A stretch of DNA of 64,000 nt from Alcanivorax borkumensis SK2 (GCF_000009365.1 NC_008260.1:310001-374000); one strand, 5' to 3'. Positions 9,193 to 19,075 are shown, counted from the stretch's first letter. Program-made: numbers and translations. The notes: generated by a model from the sequence alone, not told the origin.

Positions 9193-9390
9193 AGGACTAT
9201 CCTGTAACGAGAGAGCGGCGGGGGCACGCCATCGACGGCTGCGGAGTACTCTCAGCAACCGGCGGGGAGAAAGAGGCGGCATTGTACCGGCTTGTCAGGC
9301 AAAACACAGTCCCGCCGGGCGGTATGGGTGGGGTGAAGAATTAAGCAAGAAGGCGCGTATTAAGCAGACAAACCAGGAAAGCGAGGGGCC

Positions 9391-10188
9391 ATGACTATAA
9401 AATCCACCCTGATCGGGCTCGCCACGGGGTTGCTGGCGCTTTTGGCTGTTGGTTCTTGTAGCAATGATGGCAAGCAAGCGTATCTGCAACAGCAGGTACG
9501 GCAGACCTTGCAGGATAACAACCTGAGCGTTTGGCGGGTGGATACTCTGACCGTGACGGGGCGCAATGAAGAGGGGCATGAGGACCATTCTGCTACCCAT
9601 TACCTGTTTGATGTGGCTCTGCTGCTGCAGGAGGATCTGCAGCGGGTGCGTTATGCAGATGCAGATACTCGGGAACTGGTGGTGACGGCGGGGGCTCGGG
9701 CAGGGGAGCGAGCAGTGTTGCCCGGTGTGGCGAAAATTGAAGGCGAACAGACCGGACTGTTCGATAAGGACGATGTGACCCAGGCGCGGATTAGCTTGTC
9801 GCTTACGGACCTTCCTGCTGGCCTGCCGGCCTCCCTGTTGCGGCAGCGCTTCGCCGATTGGCAGCAAATAACCGTGGGTAGCGATGCTTACCAGTCCTTG
9901 CTCAATCGGCTGCGACGCTTGCTGCTGGATGAGCAGCGAGCCTTGATCGATGTCTCTGATCGGTTGCGCCGTGCGCGCCAGCAGCTCTCGGTGCAGGATG
10001 AGGAGTTGCGGGAATTGGAAGAACGCGCGCAGCAATCCAGCGAAATGGGAGAGCCCATGGAGCGGGCCAGTGAGGGCATCGAGGCCTTAATGGCGCGGGT
10101 GGATCAGTTGCAGGTGGAGCAGTATTCCCAGGAAGAGGCCGTCGAGAAATTGCGAGCGGACTTGGATCATCTGCAAGGCGTTCCCTAA
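9391..10188 (+). CDS. Putative lipoprotein with C-terminal coiled coil
   Basis: This 265-aa protein begins with a signal peptide ending in lipobox VGSC (Cys at about residue 23). The middle part is a small alpha/beta region. From about residue 165 on the sequence is highly charged and heptad-like (LLLDEQRALIDVSDRLRRAR; AVEKLRADLDHLQ), consistent with a long coiled coil. I do not recognise a named family. It is divergent from ybiT, with about 200 bp between, and is followed by a thioesterase and hemH. A periplasm-facing membrane-anchored role is inferred from the lipobox only. Confidence 0.65.
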   Translation: MTIKSTLIGLATGLLALLAVGSCSNDGKQAYLQQQVRQTLQDNNLSVWRVDTLTVTGRNEEGHEDHSATHYLFDVALLLQEDLQRVRYADADTRELVVTAGARAGERAVLPGVAKIEGEQTGLFDKDDVTQARISLSLTDLPAGLPASLLRQRFADWQQITVGSDAYQSLLNRLRRLLLDEQRALIDVSDRLRRARQQLSVQDEELRELEERAQQSSEMGEPMERASEGIEALMARVDQLQVEQYSQEEAVEKLRADLDHLQGVP

Positions 10189-10271
10189 GCCCCGGCTCGT
10201 GATCATCAAGGCTTCGATTTATGGGAGGCTATGGGTATCATGGCGGCTTCTTTCCTGTATTGGATTCAGCC

Positions 10272-10676
10272 ATGTTTGAACAAACCATTACCCCCCGCTT
10301 TTACGAGACCGATGCTTTTGGCCATGTGAATAATACGGTTGTCACTGGTTGGTTTGAAACCGGTCGTGCGCCGTTGTTTCGGCTTTTCGGTGACGCGGAA
10401 AATCCAGCATCAATGCCGTTGATTCTCGCCCGAGTGGAGGTCGATTTTGTCGCTCAGATTTACTATGGCAGTGACGTGATCCTGCGTGCAGCTATTGAGC
10501 GCATTGGCAACAGCTCCTTTGTGGTGATTCAGCAGGCATGGCAGAACGGGGCTCTGGTGGCCAGAGGGCGGGCCGTTCAGGTGTATTTTGACCACAAGAC
10601 GCAGGCCTCAGCGCCGCTGCCCGATGATCTCCGTGACGCTTTAGCCCAGCACGAAGGCGAGCTACCAGAAAGCTAA
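10272..10676 (+). CDS. Hot-dog-fold acyl-CoA thioesterase (4HBT)
   Basis: A 134-aa single hot-dog-domain protein. The 4-hydroxybenzoyl-CoA thioesterase-type motif RFYETDAFGHVNNT near the N terminus contains the catalytic Asp and the following His/Asn. It should hydrolyse acyl-CoA or acyl-ACP thioesters in the cytoplasm. The substrate is not defined. The ATG at 10272 fits the family start; a longer frame from 10221 would add 17 unusual residues (Gly/Tyr/Phe rich), though its ATG is possible. The next gene is hemH, 86 bp downstream. Confidence 0.82.
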   Translation: MFEQTITPRFYETDAFGHVNNTVVTGWFETGRAPLFRLFGDAENPASMPLILARVEVDFVAQIYYGSDVILRAAIERIGNSSFVVIQQAWQNGALVARGRAVQVYFDHKTQASAPLPDDLRDALAQHEGELPES

Positions 10677-10762
10677 TCGTTGCAATAGATAGGGCTTCAT
10701 GGCGCTTTGAGGTGCTAGCGCTACACTAACGAATCAACATGTATTGCTGAGCGAGAATCAGG

Positions 10763-11788
10763 ATGGCCTACAAGGGACAGGAAAACCTAGAGCACCTCAA
10801 CCCCCGCAAGGTTGGTGTGCTCATTACAAACCTGGGAACCCCAGATGCGCCGGAAACAGGCGCCCTGCGCCGTTATCTGCGGGAGTTTCTTTCTGATCCC
10901 CGAGTGGTGGAGATTCCCCGCTTTATCTGGTTTTTCATCCTTAATCTGGTGATTCTGGTCATTCGCCCTCGTAAGTCTGCGGAAGCCTACAAAAGCGTGT
11001 GGACGGAAGAGGGCTCGCCGTTGTTGGTGTACAGCCTTGCCCAAGGGGAAGGTATTCGTCAGCGCTTGCAGAGTAAATATGGCGATGATGTGGTGGTGCG
11101 TGTGGCCATGCGTTACGGCAATCCGTCCATTGCCAGCCAGTTGCAGGCGTTTGAGGACGAGGGCATTCGTAAGCTGGTTGTGTTGCCGTTGTATCCGCAA
11201 TATTCCGGTTCCACCAATGGCTCTACCTTTGATGCCGTGGCCCAGGATTTTATGGGCCGACGCTTGCTGCCTGATCTACGCTTTATTAGCCATTACCCGG
11301 ATTACCCGCCCTATATTCAAGCCATGGCTGAGCATATTCGTGCCTACCGAGAAAAGAACGGTAGTGCGGACAAGTTAGTATTTAGCTTTCACGGTGTGCC
11401 GAAACGCTTTTTGCTCAAGGGCGATCCATATTTCCATGAGTGCCACCAAACATCACAGTTGTTGGCCAAGGCGCTTGGGCTGAGTGATGGCCAGTGGATG
11501 ACCACGTTCCAGTCCCGCTTTGGCGCAGAAGAGTGGCTGCAGCCCTATACTGATGCCACCATGAAATCCCTCCCCGGTGAAGGCGTGAAATCAGTACAGG
11601 TATTCTGCCCAGGCTTTTCTGCGGATTGCCTGGAAACCGTGGAAGAAATTGACCAAGAAAACCGTGAGTATTTTGAAGAAGCTGGCGGTGAGTCTTTTGC
11701 TTATATCTCCGCACTTAATGCTGAACCTGCCCACCTGGATGCTCTGGCCCAACTTGTTGAAGATAACCTGCAGGGCTTTCTGCCCTGA
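10763..11788 (+). CDS. hemH: Ferrochelatase
   Basis: A 341-aa ferrochelatase, which inserts Fe2+ into protoporphyrin IX in the last step of haem synthesis. The metal-binding His is in SFHGVPKRF (His210) and the catalytic Glu in PGFSADCLETVEEI (Glu291). The N-terminal VGVLITNLGTPDAP is the family opening. The segment near 50-70 is hydrophobic (FIWFFILNLVILVI), consistent with membrane association. The length agrees with gammaproteobacterial enzymes. No other haem genes are nearby, so it appears to be a stand-alone unit with an imperfect inverted repeat downstream. Confidence 0.95.
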   Translation: MAYKGQENLEHLNPRKVGVLITNLGTPDAPETGALRRYLREFLSDPRVVEIPRFIWFFILNLVILVIRPRKSAEAYKSVWTEEGSPLLVYSLAQGEGIRQRLQSKYGDDVVVRVAMRYGNPSIASQLQAFEDEGIRKLVVLPLYPQYSGSTNGSTFDAVAQDFMGRRLLPDLRFISHYPDYPPYIQAMAEHIRAYREKNGSADKLVFSFHGVPKRFLLKGDPYFHECHQTSQLLAKALGLSDGQWMTTFQSRFGAEEWLQPYTDATMKSLPGEGVKSVQVFCPGFSADCLETVEEIDQENREYFEEAGGESFAYISALNAEPAHLDALAQLVEDNLQGFLP

Positions 11789-11869
11789 CAGTCCACCCTA
11801 ACAGGACTAGCAATGGGGTTGATACCCAAATTGGGGTATGCGATAGGCCGTCTCCTTTTGCTATTTTGT

Positions 11870-11905
11870 AATAGAGGTTCCCTGCCTTAGTACGGGACCT
11901 CTATT
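11870..11905 (+). repeat. Imperfect 12-bp inverted repeat after hemH
   Basis: AATAGAGGTTCC (11870-11881) and GGGACCTCTATT (11894-11905) pair with one mismatch around a 12-base loop. No T run follows, so it is either a weak terminator or an mRNA-stabilising hairpin. A shorter ATACCC/GGGTAT pair at 11822-11839 lies just before it. Confidence 0.6.
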
Positions 11906-11971
11906 GTGTCTGTTGTCGGGGTAAATGATGTTTAAATCCATTGCTTTCATAACGATTTACCGGCGGGGCGT

Positions 11972-12631
11972 TTGGGAACCGAGGAGGTGGAGATAGTAGA
12001 GAGGAATTACACTGATTCTCAGGGGGGCCTCTACCTTCAGATTTATGCCAATGGAAAGCAGGTTAACCGACAGGGGCTGTCTGGGTTTAGCGGAAAAGAA
12101 ATGCGTGTCGCATACGTTTGGACGGTGAATGACTGGTTCGATTTCTCTCGATTGGACTCGGGCGCTAAGTTAAGGGTCGATATAACGAACATAAGAGGGT
12201 CGAAAACGTTATCTAAATCTATGGTGCTAACGAATGAGGAATCCGAGGCTCTTGTTTTCAACGGTAAATACGATGGCCTGGTTCAGTATTACTATGTGTG
12301 CTCAAAATGTAATGCTGATTTGCAAACGAATTATTATTCAGATGCTCAGCGGATTGTCTGGTTTTCTGGAAAGTACAAATTCAAGGCTGACCGTGGATCA
12401 GGCCTAGATCGAGTGGCTAGTTGTCTCGGGGAACGATTCAATACTACCGGAAGCAATGGTTACGTTACGTTGATGCGTGCTAACACGCCGGCGGAAGCTG
12501 CTAGAGAATGGCCCATGGCTTATCAGGCGTATGGGCGTGTTCAGCCAAATGGACGTATTGATAAGCCGGGTATTGAAGATCTGCAGGCCTGCGCACGCTC
12601 GAAAAGGTTACAGGTAACGTTTGAGCAATAG
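11972..12631 (+). CDS. Orphan hypothetical protein with doubtful 5' end
   Basis: An open frame of about 219 codons whose first possible start is TTG at 11972. The translation has beta-rich, exported-protein character (paired Cys in VCSKCNADL, YYYVCSKC) and no family I recognise. No good ribosome site fits any start in this frame. A different frame begins at 11925 with ATGATG after GGGG and reads MMFKSIAFIT before stopping at the tag at 11994-11996, as a signal peptide start would. A frameshift or small deletion at the 5' end is therefore likely. Base composition appears AT-richer than in the flanking hemH and icd genes, suggesting an accessory origin. Confidence 0.5.
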   Translation: MGTEEVEIVERNYTDSQGGLYLQIYANGKQVNRQGLSGFSGKEMRVAYVWTVNDWFDFSRLDSGAKLRVDITNIRGSKTLSKSMVLTNEESEALVFNGKYDGLVQYYYVCSKCNADLQTNYYSDAQRIVWFSGKYKFKADRGSGLDRVASCLGERFNTTGSNGYVTLMRANTPAEAAREWPMAYQAYGRVQPNGRIDKPGIEDLQACARSKRLQVTFEQ

Positions 12632-12662
12632 CCCGGTTGCCGACGATGTCGGGCCACCGGGC
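12631..12662. terminator. Hairpin between convergent genes
   Basis: GCCCGGT (12631-12637) pairs with ACCGGGC (12656-12662), and inside it CCGAC pairs with GTCGG. It lies between the convergent orphan gene and isocitrate dehydrogenase. There is no clear T run on either strand, so a terminator role is tentative. Confidence 0.4.
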
Positions 12663-12683
12663 GGGTACTTACTTTGGTGGCGG

Positions 12684-13700
12684 CTATTGGTTAGTGAGGT
12701 GGCGAATTAGCTCGTCGGTAAACTCGCTAGTGCTGGCGCGGCCCCCTAGATCTGGAGTCACTACTTCACCTTGGCCGACCACATGGCGTACCGTACGGCG
12801 CAGTTTCTTTGCCTTGTCGTGTTGCTCCATGTAATCAAGCATCATCGCCCCGGCCAGTAAGATGGCAGTGGGGTTGGCGATGCCTTTGCCGGCGATGTCT
12901 GGGGCGCTACCATGCACCGCTTCAAATAGGCCGCCATGTTCCCCGATGTTGGCCCCTGGGGCCACGCCCAACCCACCGATCAGCCCGGCACACAGGTCGG
13001 AGAGAATATCGCCAAAAAGATTGGTGGTGACCAGCACGTCGAAACGGTGTGGGTTCATGGCTAGCTGCATGGCGCAGGCGTCCACAATCATTTCTTCGTG
13101 TTCCAGGTTTGGGTAATCCTTACGCACCTTGCGTGCCACATCTAGAAATAGCCCAGAGGTGGATTTCATGATGTTTGCTTTATGTACCACCGTGACCTTT
13201 TTTCGGCCTTGTTTGGTCGCCGTTTCATAAGCAAAGCGCAGTAAGCGTTCGGACTCAGTACGGGTGATACGGCTACGCAGCTCGGCGGTTTCGCCGTCGT
13301 CGCTGACGGTTTGCCCCAAACCAGAATAGATGCCTTCGATATTTTCTCGGATGGTCATGATGTCCACATTGTCATAGCGGGACTTCACGCCGGGAATGGA
13401 GAGGGCGGGGCGCACATTGGCGAACAGGTCAAAGGTCTTGCGAAGGGTGACGTTAACGGAAGTAAAGCCGCCGCCCACTGGCGTGGTGATGGGGCCTTTT
13501 AGGGCTAGGCGATTGCGACGTAGTATGGTGAGAGTCTCTTCGGGTACCAGTTCCAGCCCTTTATCAAGAGCGGTCTGTCCTGCGATGGCATATTCAAACT
13601 TGAGCCCGCAATCCAGTGCGTCCAGAACTCGCACTGTGGAATCCACGATATCCGGCCCGATTCCGTCCCCGGGAATAACGGTTACGGTGTTCTCGTTCAT
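12684..13700 (-). CDS. Isocitrate dehydrogenase, NAD-type
   Basis: A 338-aa member of the isocitrate / isopropylmalate dehydrogenase family. It oxidatively decarboxylates isocitrate to 2-oxoglutarate in the TCA cycle. The opening VTVIPGDGIGPDI, the substrate loop with SVNVTLRKTFDLFANVRP, and the nucleotide region EAVHGSAPDIAGKGIANPTA are typical of the short NAD-dependent homologues related to mitochondrial IDH. It is shorter than the 416-aa E. coli NADP enzyme. NAD preference is inferred from family resemblance and was not tested. AGGAGG lies four bases before the ATG. The gene stands alone. Confidence 0.88.
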   Translation of the reverse strand: MNENTVTVIPGDGIGPDIVDSTVRVLDALDCGLKFEYAIAGQTALDKGLELVPEETLTILRRNRLALKGPITTPVGGGFTSVNVTLRKTFDLFANVRPALSIPGVKSRYDNVDIMTIRENIEGIYSGLGQTVSDDGETAELRSRITRTESERLLRFAYETATKQGRKKVTVVHKANIMKSTSGLFLDVARKVRKDYPNLEHEEMIVDACAMQLAMNPHRFDVLVTTNLFGDILSDLCAGLIGGLGVAPGANIGEHGGLFEAVHGSAPDIAGKGIANPTAILLAGAMMLDYMEQHDKAKKLRRTVRHVVGQGEVVTPDLGGRASTSEFTDELIRHLTNQ

Positions 13701-14129
13701 ATTGCCTCCTGATTGCGGTTGGTGAGGGTGAAACCGTAGTGTCCGAGTTTGTGCCGGACTGAGGGGTGGTCCCTATTCTGGCACGCTGGCGGGCAAGATG
13801 AAGTCCGACCTAAGTCGTGATGCTCGCGGTGTGAGCTCGGCTCTCGTGTTCAGGCTGGCAACAGCGCTGGCGTGGAGATCCTGCGCTGTTGCCCGGGTGG
13901 GCGGGCGCAGGAGGTCGCGCTGTATCGTGCTGCGCCGGACCTGATTGTGGTTCGCTATATTAGCACATCAGCGGTCTGCGCGGGGCCGTAGCGGTAATGA
14001 CGTTGTCTGGGGTTTGATGCGAAGGGACTAGGGGCTCCAGAACGATGCGCCAAGGGCCTGCCGGGTGTGCATAATAGGCGCCTGAATTAATGCAAGTGGG
14101 CAGCCCTGATGTGCTGCCATTGAGGGAGA
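13701..14129. other. 429-bp non-coding gap with an 11-bp perfect hairpin
   Basis: No convincing ORF is present between the divergent icd-like gene and the ABC exporter. The notable element is a perfect inverted repeat, GGCAACAGCGC (13857-13867) with GCGCTGTTGCC (13883-13893), around a 15-base loop and without a T run on either strand. Position between divergent promoters suggests an operator or a structured leader; this is inference. Confidence 0.5.
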
Positions 14130-15128
14130 ATGCGTGTGGATGCAGTGGTTTCGATCAAGAACCTGCACAAGACTTATCAATCCGGGTTTCAGGCGCTCAA
14201 AGGCGTGGATCTGGATATTCGCGCTGGCGAGATCTTTGCCTTGCTGGGGCCCAATGGTGCGGGCAAAACCACGCTGATCAGTATTATTTGCGGTATTGTT
14301 AATCCTTCTTCGGGTACGGTGCGGGCCGCAGGCCATGACATCATTTCCGAATTTCGTGCCGCAAGAAGTGCCATTGGGTTGGTGCCTCAGGAAATTTCCA
14401 CGGATGCCTTCGAAACAGTTTGGGCAACGGTGAGTTTTAGTCGTGGCCTTTTTGGAAAACCGCGCAATGATGCCCATATCGAAAAAGTGTTAAAGGCATT
14501 GTCTCTGTGGGACAAGAAAGACAGCAAGATCATCACGTTGTCCGGTGGCATGAAACGTCGGGTGATGATAGCCAAGGCGCTGTCCCATGAACCCAGAATT
14601 TTGTTTCTTGATGAGCCCACCGCGGGCGTGGACGTGGAGTTGCGACGTGAAATGTGGGAAATGGTACGTCAGCTTCGTGAGCAAGGAGTCACTATCATCC
14701 TGACTACCCACTACATTGAAGAGGCCGAGGAAATGGCCGACCGAGTGGGGATTATCAGCAAGGGTGAAATTATTCTAGTGGATGAAAAATCGCGCCTGAT
14801 GGAGAAGCTAGGCCGCAAACAGCTGATCGTGCATCTGTCTGAGCCATTGACGGCAGTGCCGGATGTGTTGGCAGGGCAGGAACTGGCGTTGGCCGATGAA
14901 GGCTTCTCACTGGTGTATAGCTACGATGCCAACCAGGAAAACACCGGCATTGCCGAACTGCTACGTCACCTGAACGAGCAGGGTATCGATTTCAAAGACC
15001 TGCACTCACGACAAAGTTCGCTGGAAGATATTTTTGTGGATCTAGTTCATAACGGTAAGCCTGGCGCTAGCCCGGTTTCGAATGGAGCCACCAGTGAAAA
15101 ACCCAATGTACCGGGGGATGAAAAATGA
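14130..15128 (+). CDS. ABC exporter ATP-binding protein, YadG-like
   Basis: A 332-aa ATPase. Walker A is GPNGAGKTT near residue 43, the signature LSGGMKRR near 140, Walker [13 protein letters not shown] near 160, and the switch His in [11 protein letters not shown]. The core resembles E. coli YadG throughout ([17 protein letters not shown]), and it is followed by a matching permease. The C terminus is a linker of about 100 residues ending in a Ser/Asn/Pro-rich tail. It should power a type-2 exporter of unknown substrate. The ATG at 14130 is only one to four bases from GAGGGAG. The in-frame GTG at 14136 has better spacing and is a serious alternative start. Confidence 0.9.
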   Translation: MRVDAVVSIKNLHKTYQSGFQALKGVDLDIRAGEIFALLGPNGAGKTTLISIICGIVNPSSGTVRAAGHDIISEFRAARSAIGLVPQEISTDAFETVWATVSFSRGLFGKPRNDAHIEKVLKALSLWDKKDSKIITLSGGMKRRVMIAKALSHEPRILFLDEPTAGVDVELRREMWEMVRQLREQGVTIILTTHYIEEAEEMADRVGIISKGEIILVDEKSRLMEKLGRKQLIVHLSEPLTAVPDVLAGQELALADEGFSLVYSYDANQENTGIAELLRHLNEQGIDFKDLHSRQSSLEDIFVDLVHNGKPGASPVSNGATSEKPNVPGDEK

Positions 15129-15886
15129 ATATTCACTCCATTCGCGCGATTTACAAATTCGAGATGGCGCGAACCTGGCGTACTCTGATGCAGAGTGTTG
15201 CATCACCAGTGATCTCCACATCGTTGTATTTTGTGGTGTTCGGGTCCGCCATCGGTTCACGTATGGTCGAGATTGATGGTGTTAGTTATGGCGCGTTTAT
15301 TATTCCTGGGCTGATCATGTTGTCTCTGATGACGCAGAGTATTTCCAACGCGTCTTTTGGTATATACATGCCCACCTTTTCCGGCACCATTTATGAAGTG
15401 TTATCTGCTCCTGTGTCCTATGTGGAGATTGTGATCGGCTATGTGGGGGCTGCGGCTACCAAGTCGACGATTCTGGGGTTGCTTATTCTTCTTACCGCTC
15501 GATTATTTGTGGATTATGACGTGCAACATCCACTTTTAATGATCAGTTTTCTGTTGCTTACGGCAGTGACGTTCAGTTTGTTTGGCTTTGTTATCGGGGT
15601 GTGGGCAGATACGTTTGAGAAGTTGCAGATCATTCCTTTGATGATTATTACACCGCTGACCTTCCTGGGGGGCAGTTTCTATTCCATCGATATGTTGCCG
15701 CCGGTCTGGCAGACGGTGACTTTGTTCAATCCGGTTGTCTATTTGATTAGTGGATTCCGTTACAGCTTTTTCGGCGTCGCCGATGTACACATTGGTGTTA
15801 GCTTGGGTATGACGTTGTTTTTCCTGACCCTGTGCATGGGGCTGGTGTGGTGGATTTTCAAAACCGGTTATAAATTGAAGAGCTAA
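15125..15886 (+). CDS. ABC-2 type transporter permease, YadH-like
   Basis: A 253-aa integral membrane protein with about six hydrophobic segments and the ABC-2 exporter pattern. It contains the conserved region [17 protein letters not shown] near residues 180-196 that precedes the last spans. The start overlaps the stop of the ATPase gene by four bases (ATGA), indicating translational coupling and one complex in the inner membrane. The E. coli homologue pair is YadG/YadH. The substrate is unknown. Confidence 0.9.
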   Translation: MNIHSIRAIYKFEMARTWRTLMQSVASPVISTSLYFVVFGSAIGSRMVEIDGVSYGAFIIPGLIMLSLMTQSISNASFGIYMPTFSGTIYEVLSAPVSYVEIVIGYVGAAATKSTILGLLILLTARLFVDYDVQHPLLMISFLLLTAVTFSLFGFVIGVWADTFEKLQIIPLMIITPLTFLGGSFYSIDMLPPVWQTVTLFNPVVYLISGFRYSFFGVADVHIGVSLGMTLFFLTLCMGLVWWIFKTGYKLKS

Positions 15887-15985
15887 GTGAGTGAGTAAGC
15901 GCGGTTGCTAGTGGGGGTGCTCGCGCTACCGATTGGCTAGCGGCGCCGTTTGGCGCCAGCCCCGACATTTCTGCGGATTACTACC

Positions 15986-16897
15986 ATGATCGTTCGAGAG
16001 CGTCCTAACGCTATTGCCCTATTGCTTGCCCTGCGAGGCTCGGTAGTGCCGGAAATTTTGCCGCATATTGCCTTTGTTGCGTTGTTTTCCGTGGCGGTTG
16101 CAGCGCTTAGCCACTATCAGCTGATTGGTTTGCAAAGTCTGACTATCATGCCGGTGACCCTGCTTGGAATCGTTTTGTCGATTCTGCTTGGTTTTCGCAA
16201 CAATGCCTCTTATGACCGGTGGTGGGAAGCCAGGAAGCAGTGGGGGCAGATGGTTAATGAAATACGCAGCCTGGCTCGGGTTAGCGGTGCGCTGCTAGGG
16301 GAAGATGCGCCTGCCCGGCGAGCTATACTGATGAGGGCCCTTGCCTATGCCCACGCCCTGAAAGGGCAGCTACGGGAAGAAAATGTTGGCGAGGATTTGT
16401 TGGCCTGGGTGTCGCGTGAAGACTGTGATCTAGCATTGGCAACCGCGAATCCCGCCGATGCCTTTATCGCACAGGCTGGCAGCCTGCTGGGTGAGCAGTA
16501 TCGTCAGGGCTCGTTGGATAGTATGGGTTTGAGGATGCTTGATGAGCGTTTGGCCGCGCTGAGTAAGGTTCAGGCTGCCAGCGAACGAATTGCGACTACG
16601 CCTCTGCCGTTTGCCTATACCTTGTTGGTTCACCGTACAGCCTATGTCTATTGCTACCTGTTGCCTTTCGTATTGACTGGAAGCATGGGATGGGTGTCAC
16701 CCATTCTCACCGCCGTCGTAGCCTATACCTTCTTCGGTATTGATCGCCTTTCTGAGCACCTAGAAACCCCGTTCGGGCGTGCCCCTAATGACCTGCCGTT
16801 GGATGCCTTGTGTCGTATCCATGAGATTTCCGTTGCGGACGCGTTGGGGGATGTTGCACCCGCGCCCTTACCGGTAAAGAACTTTCAGCTCCAGTAA
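15986..16897 (+). CDS. Bestrophin-like (YneE-type) channel protein
   Basis: A 303-aa membrane protein of the bacterial bestrophin / UPF0187 family. The diagnostic region GFRNNASYDRWWEARKQWGQ is at about residues 70-89, preceded by two membrane segments and followed later by two more (TAYVYCYLLPFVLTG; ILTAVVAYTFFGID). Bacterial members form pentameric ion channels. The ATG at 15986 (MIVRERP) matches the E. coli YneE start. The longer frame would begin at a TTG. It lies 99 bp after the ABC exporter on the same strand, but no functional link is evident. Confidence 0.88.
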   Translation: MIVRERPNAIALLLALRGSVVPEILPHIAFVALFSVAVAALSHYQLIGLQSLTIMPVTLLGIVLSILLGFRNNASYDRWWEARKQWGQMVNEIRSLARVSGALLGEDAPARRAILMRALAYAHALKGQLREENVGEDLLAWVSREDCDLALATANPADAFIAQAGSLLGEQYRQGSLDSMGLRMLDERLAALSKVQAASERIATTPLPFAYTLLVHRTAYVYCYLLPFVLTGSMGWVSPILTAVVAYTFFGIDRLSEHLETPFGRAPNDLPLDALCRIHEISVADALGDVAPAPLPVKNFQLQ

Positions 16898-17150
16898 GTC
16901 GGGTTAATAGGAAACGAGAACATTTTGGTTTTGGTGTGAAGTCAGCAGTGCAGAACGGCAATTACTCGAGCTCGTTTTGTGTATTGGTGTGGTTTTTCGT
17001 AGGCGGAATTCACTGTCTCAATAGTGTGCGGCAGCTCGGTTAGCATCACGGGGCCAGTGCGGTGGTCCGTGCCCTCGCCTTGTAGGGTCGTGATCACTGG
17101 GTGTTTTTAGCAAGCTCCAGCCCGCGAGCAAGGCTCGCAGGCCGAGTTTT

Positions 17151-18380
17151 TCAGTCGATGACGGTGAAGGTCATGCCGGCATTATCCTGTAGTCGTTTCA
17201 GTAAGGGCTCGCCAAGCAGAGTGGCTGTTGTCCAGAAGCCGCCGGGGGCGTCTTCTGCCACGTCTTGTGCCAGGCAGGCGGCGGCTTGCCCAAGCAGTTT
17301 GGCCGTGGAGCCGTAACCGGGGTCCGCATCGCCGGTGACTTTTACTTTCAGGGTTTCGCTGTTGTCGGTGTGGCCAACAAAACGGATGTCATAGAAGCCG
17401 GCTTTTTGTGCTTCTGGGCTGGGCCCCTCGCCGGGTTGCGGCATTACAAATGTGTTTAGCACCCAGCGGGTGGGCTTGACCGCGGCGGCGACAAAGAACA
17501 GGCCGGTGCCGACGCCGATACCCAGTGCTTTCATGCGCCCGCCCATGTCATTGCCAGTGAGCATGGCCTCGCTATAGATGAAGTGATCGGAGTAGGCCTT
17601 GCCACTCAAGGCGTTGGAGCGATGCACCACGCGGCTGTTAATGGCATCCATCACAAAAGGGCCAACCCAGGCGTTGAAATCGTTATCGTAACTGGCCAGT
17701 CCGATGCTGTTCTGGCGGCTCTTGAAGCCGTGGTCCGGAGGGCAGAGCAGGTACGGGTCGGCCAATTTCTTGCGCAGAGCCGGGTCTTTGCCTGCTTCTT
17801 CTGCAATATTCATCATGCTAGCGACGGTGCCGCCGGATACACCACCCTTGGCGACCTTTACCCGCATGTGCACAGTGCTGGCGGGGGCGTTAAAGCGCGC
17901 TTGAGATTGCTGTTGGAGAAAGTAGACCCCCATGTCAGAGGGAATGGAATCGAATCCGCAGCAGTGCACGATACGTGCGCCATTTTTCTTGGCGGTGGTT
18001 TCGTATTTTTCTAGCATTTCCGCTATCCACTGGGCTTCCCCTGTGAGGTCGCAGTAATCAGTACCGCTGTTGACACAGGCCTTGATCATGGGCTCGCCAT
18101 ACAAGGCGTAGGGCCCCACCGTTGAAACCACTACGCGAGTTTGCGCGCAGAGGGCGTCTAGGCTGTCGGCGTCGTTGGCATTGGCGATGATCAAGGGGAG
18201 GGTGCTGGCGCCGTCGCCGAGAGAGGCTTTTACTCGTTTCAGCTTGTTCTGCGAGCGTCCGGCGGCTGCCCACTTCAATTCACCATTGGCCCCGTAGGTG
18301 TCAAAGAGGTATTGGCAGAGAATCTGGCCAACGAAGCTGGAGGCACCGAAGACCACCACATCAAATTGTGAATCGCTCAT
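17151..18380 (-). CDS. Saccharopine dehydrogenase-like / trans-acting enoyl reductase-like protein
   Basis: A 409-aa protein with an N-terminal Rossmann NAD(P) motif (VVVFGASSFVGQILCQYL, residues 8-25) and the conserved YCDLTGE near 108 and CCGFDSIPSDMG near 140. These belong to the saccharopine dehydrogenase-like oxidoreductase family, which includes mycobacterial trans-acting enoyl reductases and eukaryotic SCCPDH. The true substrate is unknown; a lipid role is plausible in an oil-degrading bacterium. A hydrophobic stretch near 280-300 (GIGVGTGLFFVAAAV) could contact membranes. The start has GGTGT before the ATG. It is a single-gene unit. Confidence 0.85.
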   Translation of the reverse strand: MSDSQFDVVVFGASSFVGQILCQYLFDTYGANGELKWAAAGRSQNKLKRVKASLGDGASTLPLIIANANDADSLDALCAQTRVVVSTVGPYALYGEPMIKACVNSGTDYCDLTGEAQWIAEMLEKYETTAKKNGARIVHCCGFDSIPSDMGVYFLQQQSQARFNAPASTVHMRVKVAKGGVSGGTVASMMNIAEEAGKDPALRKKLADPYLLCPPDHGFKSRQNSIGLASYDNDFNAWVGPFVMDAINSRVVHRSNALSGKAYSDHFIYSEAMLTGNDMGGRMKALGIGVGTGLFFVAAAVKPTRWVLNTFVMPQPGEGPSPEAQKAGFYDIRFVGHTDNSETLKVKVTGDADPGYGSTAKLLGQAAACLAQDVAEDAPGGFWTTATLLGEPLLKRLQDNAGMTFTVID

Positions 18381-18634
18381 GGGGACACCTTAAAGAATCA
18401 GCGAAATGGATCAATAACATCAGCGTAACTAGAACGTCTGGCTTTGAGGCTATCCTAAGCCATTGAGGCGCCAATGCGTAACCAGTGAGATCACGCACGG
18501 GCAGGGCAGAAGGCTCCATTCAGGCTCTGGCAAGGCCTATTTCGACGGCCATGGGAGCGCGCGTCTTCTGCTGAATTACTGGTGTCGGCGCGGGCCATCC
18601 AGTTTGCAAAGGATGTAAGGCCGTATAATGTTCT

Positions 18635-19075
18635 TTATCCGCAACATTTCTTGAACTTCCTGCTACTACCGCAAGGGCAGGGATCATTTCTCCCAAGCTT
18701 TAACACGCTCGATTTGGGTGTGCCGTCCAGGTAAAACCAGTGGCCATTTTCCTTAACAAAACGGGAGTTTTCTTCCAGGACGCTGAGGCCTTGGCGATGT
18801 TGGCTGGTCGCGCGGAAATGGACGGTGCCGGTGTCACCATCGGTATCGCAGTGAAGAATCTCCAATGCCAGCCACTGTTCGTCACTATCCAGCGTGAGGG
18901 TGGCGGGACGCTGGCTATGGTGCCAGCTGCTGGTCAGGTAGGCGGTATTGTTTAGGGCAAAGGCGCAGAACCGTGAACGCATCAACGCTTGCGGGGATGG
19001 TGCGGGTTTGCCCTCATGCAGAGGCTGACAGCATTGGCGGTAATCCAGGCCGGATTGGCATGGGCAGGCGGACAT
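18635..19075 (-). CDS. YchJ-like SEC-C motif protein
   Basis: A 146-aa protein of the YchJ (UPF0225) family. An N-terminal [13 protein letters not shown] and a C-terminal SEC-C motif, [16 protein letters not shown], are both probable zinc sites, and the central part has [10 protein letters not shown] as in E. coli YchJ. Function is unknown; SEC-C motifs bind Zn and often contact nucleic acid or ribosome-related partners. The start at 19075 (MSACPC) has GGAG six bases upstream and matches the family; the longer frame adds 11 residues not seen in relatives. Confidence 0.9.
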   Translation of the reverse strand: MSACPCQSGLDYRQCCQPLHEGKPAPSPQALMRSRFCAFALNNTAYLTSSWHHSQRPATLTLDSDEQWLALEILHCDTDGDTGTVHFRATSQHRQGLSVLEENSRFVKENGHWFYLDGTPKSSVLKLGRNDPCPCGSSRKFKKCCG

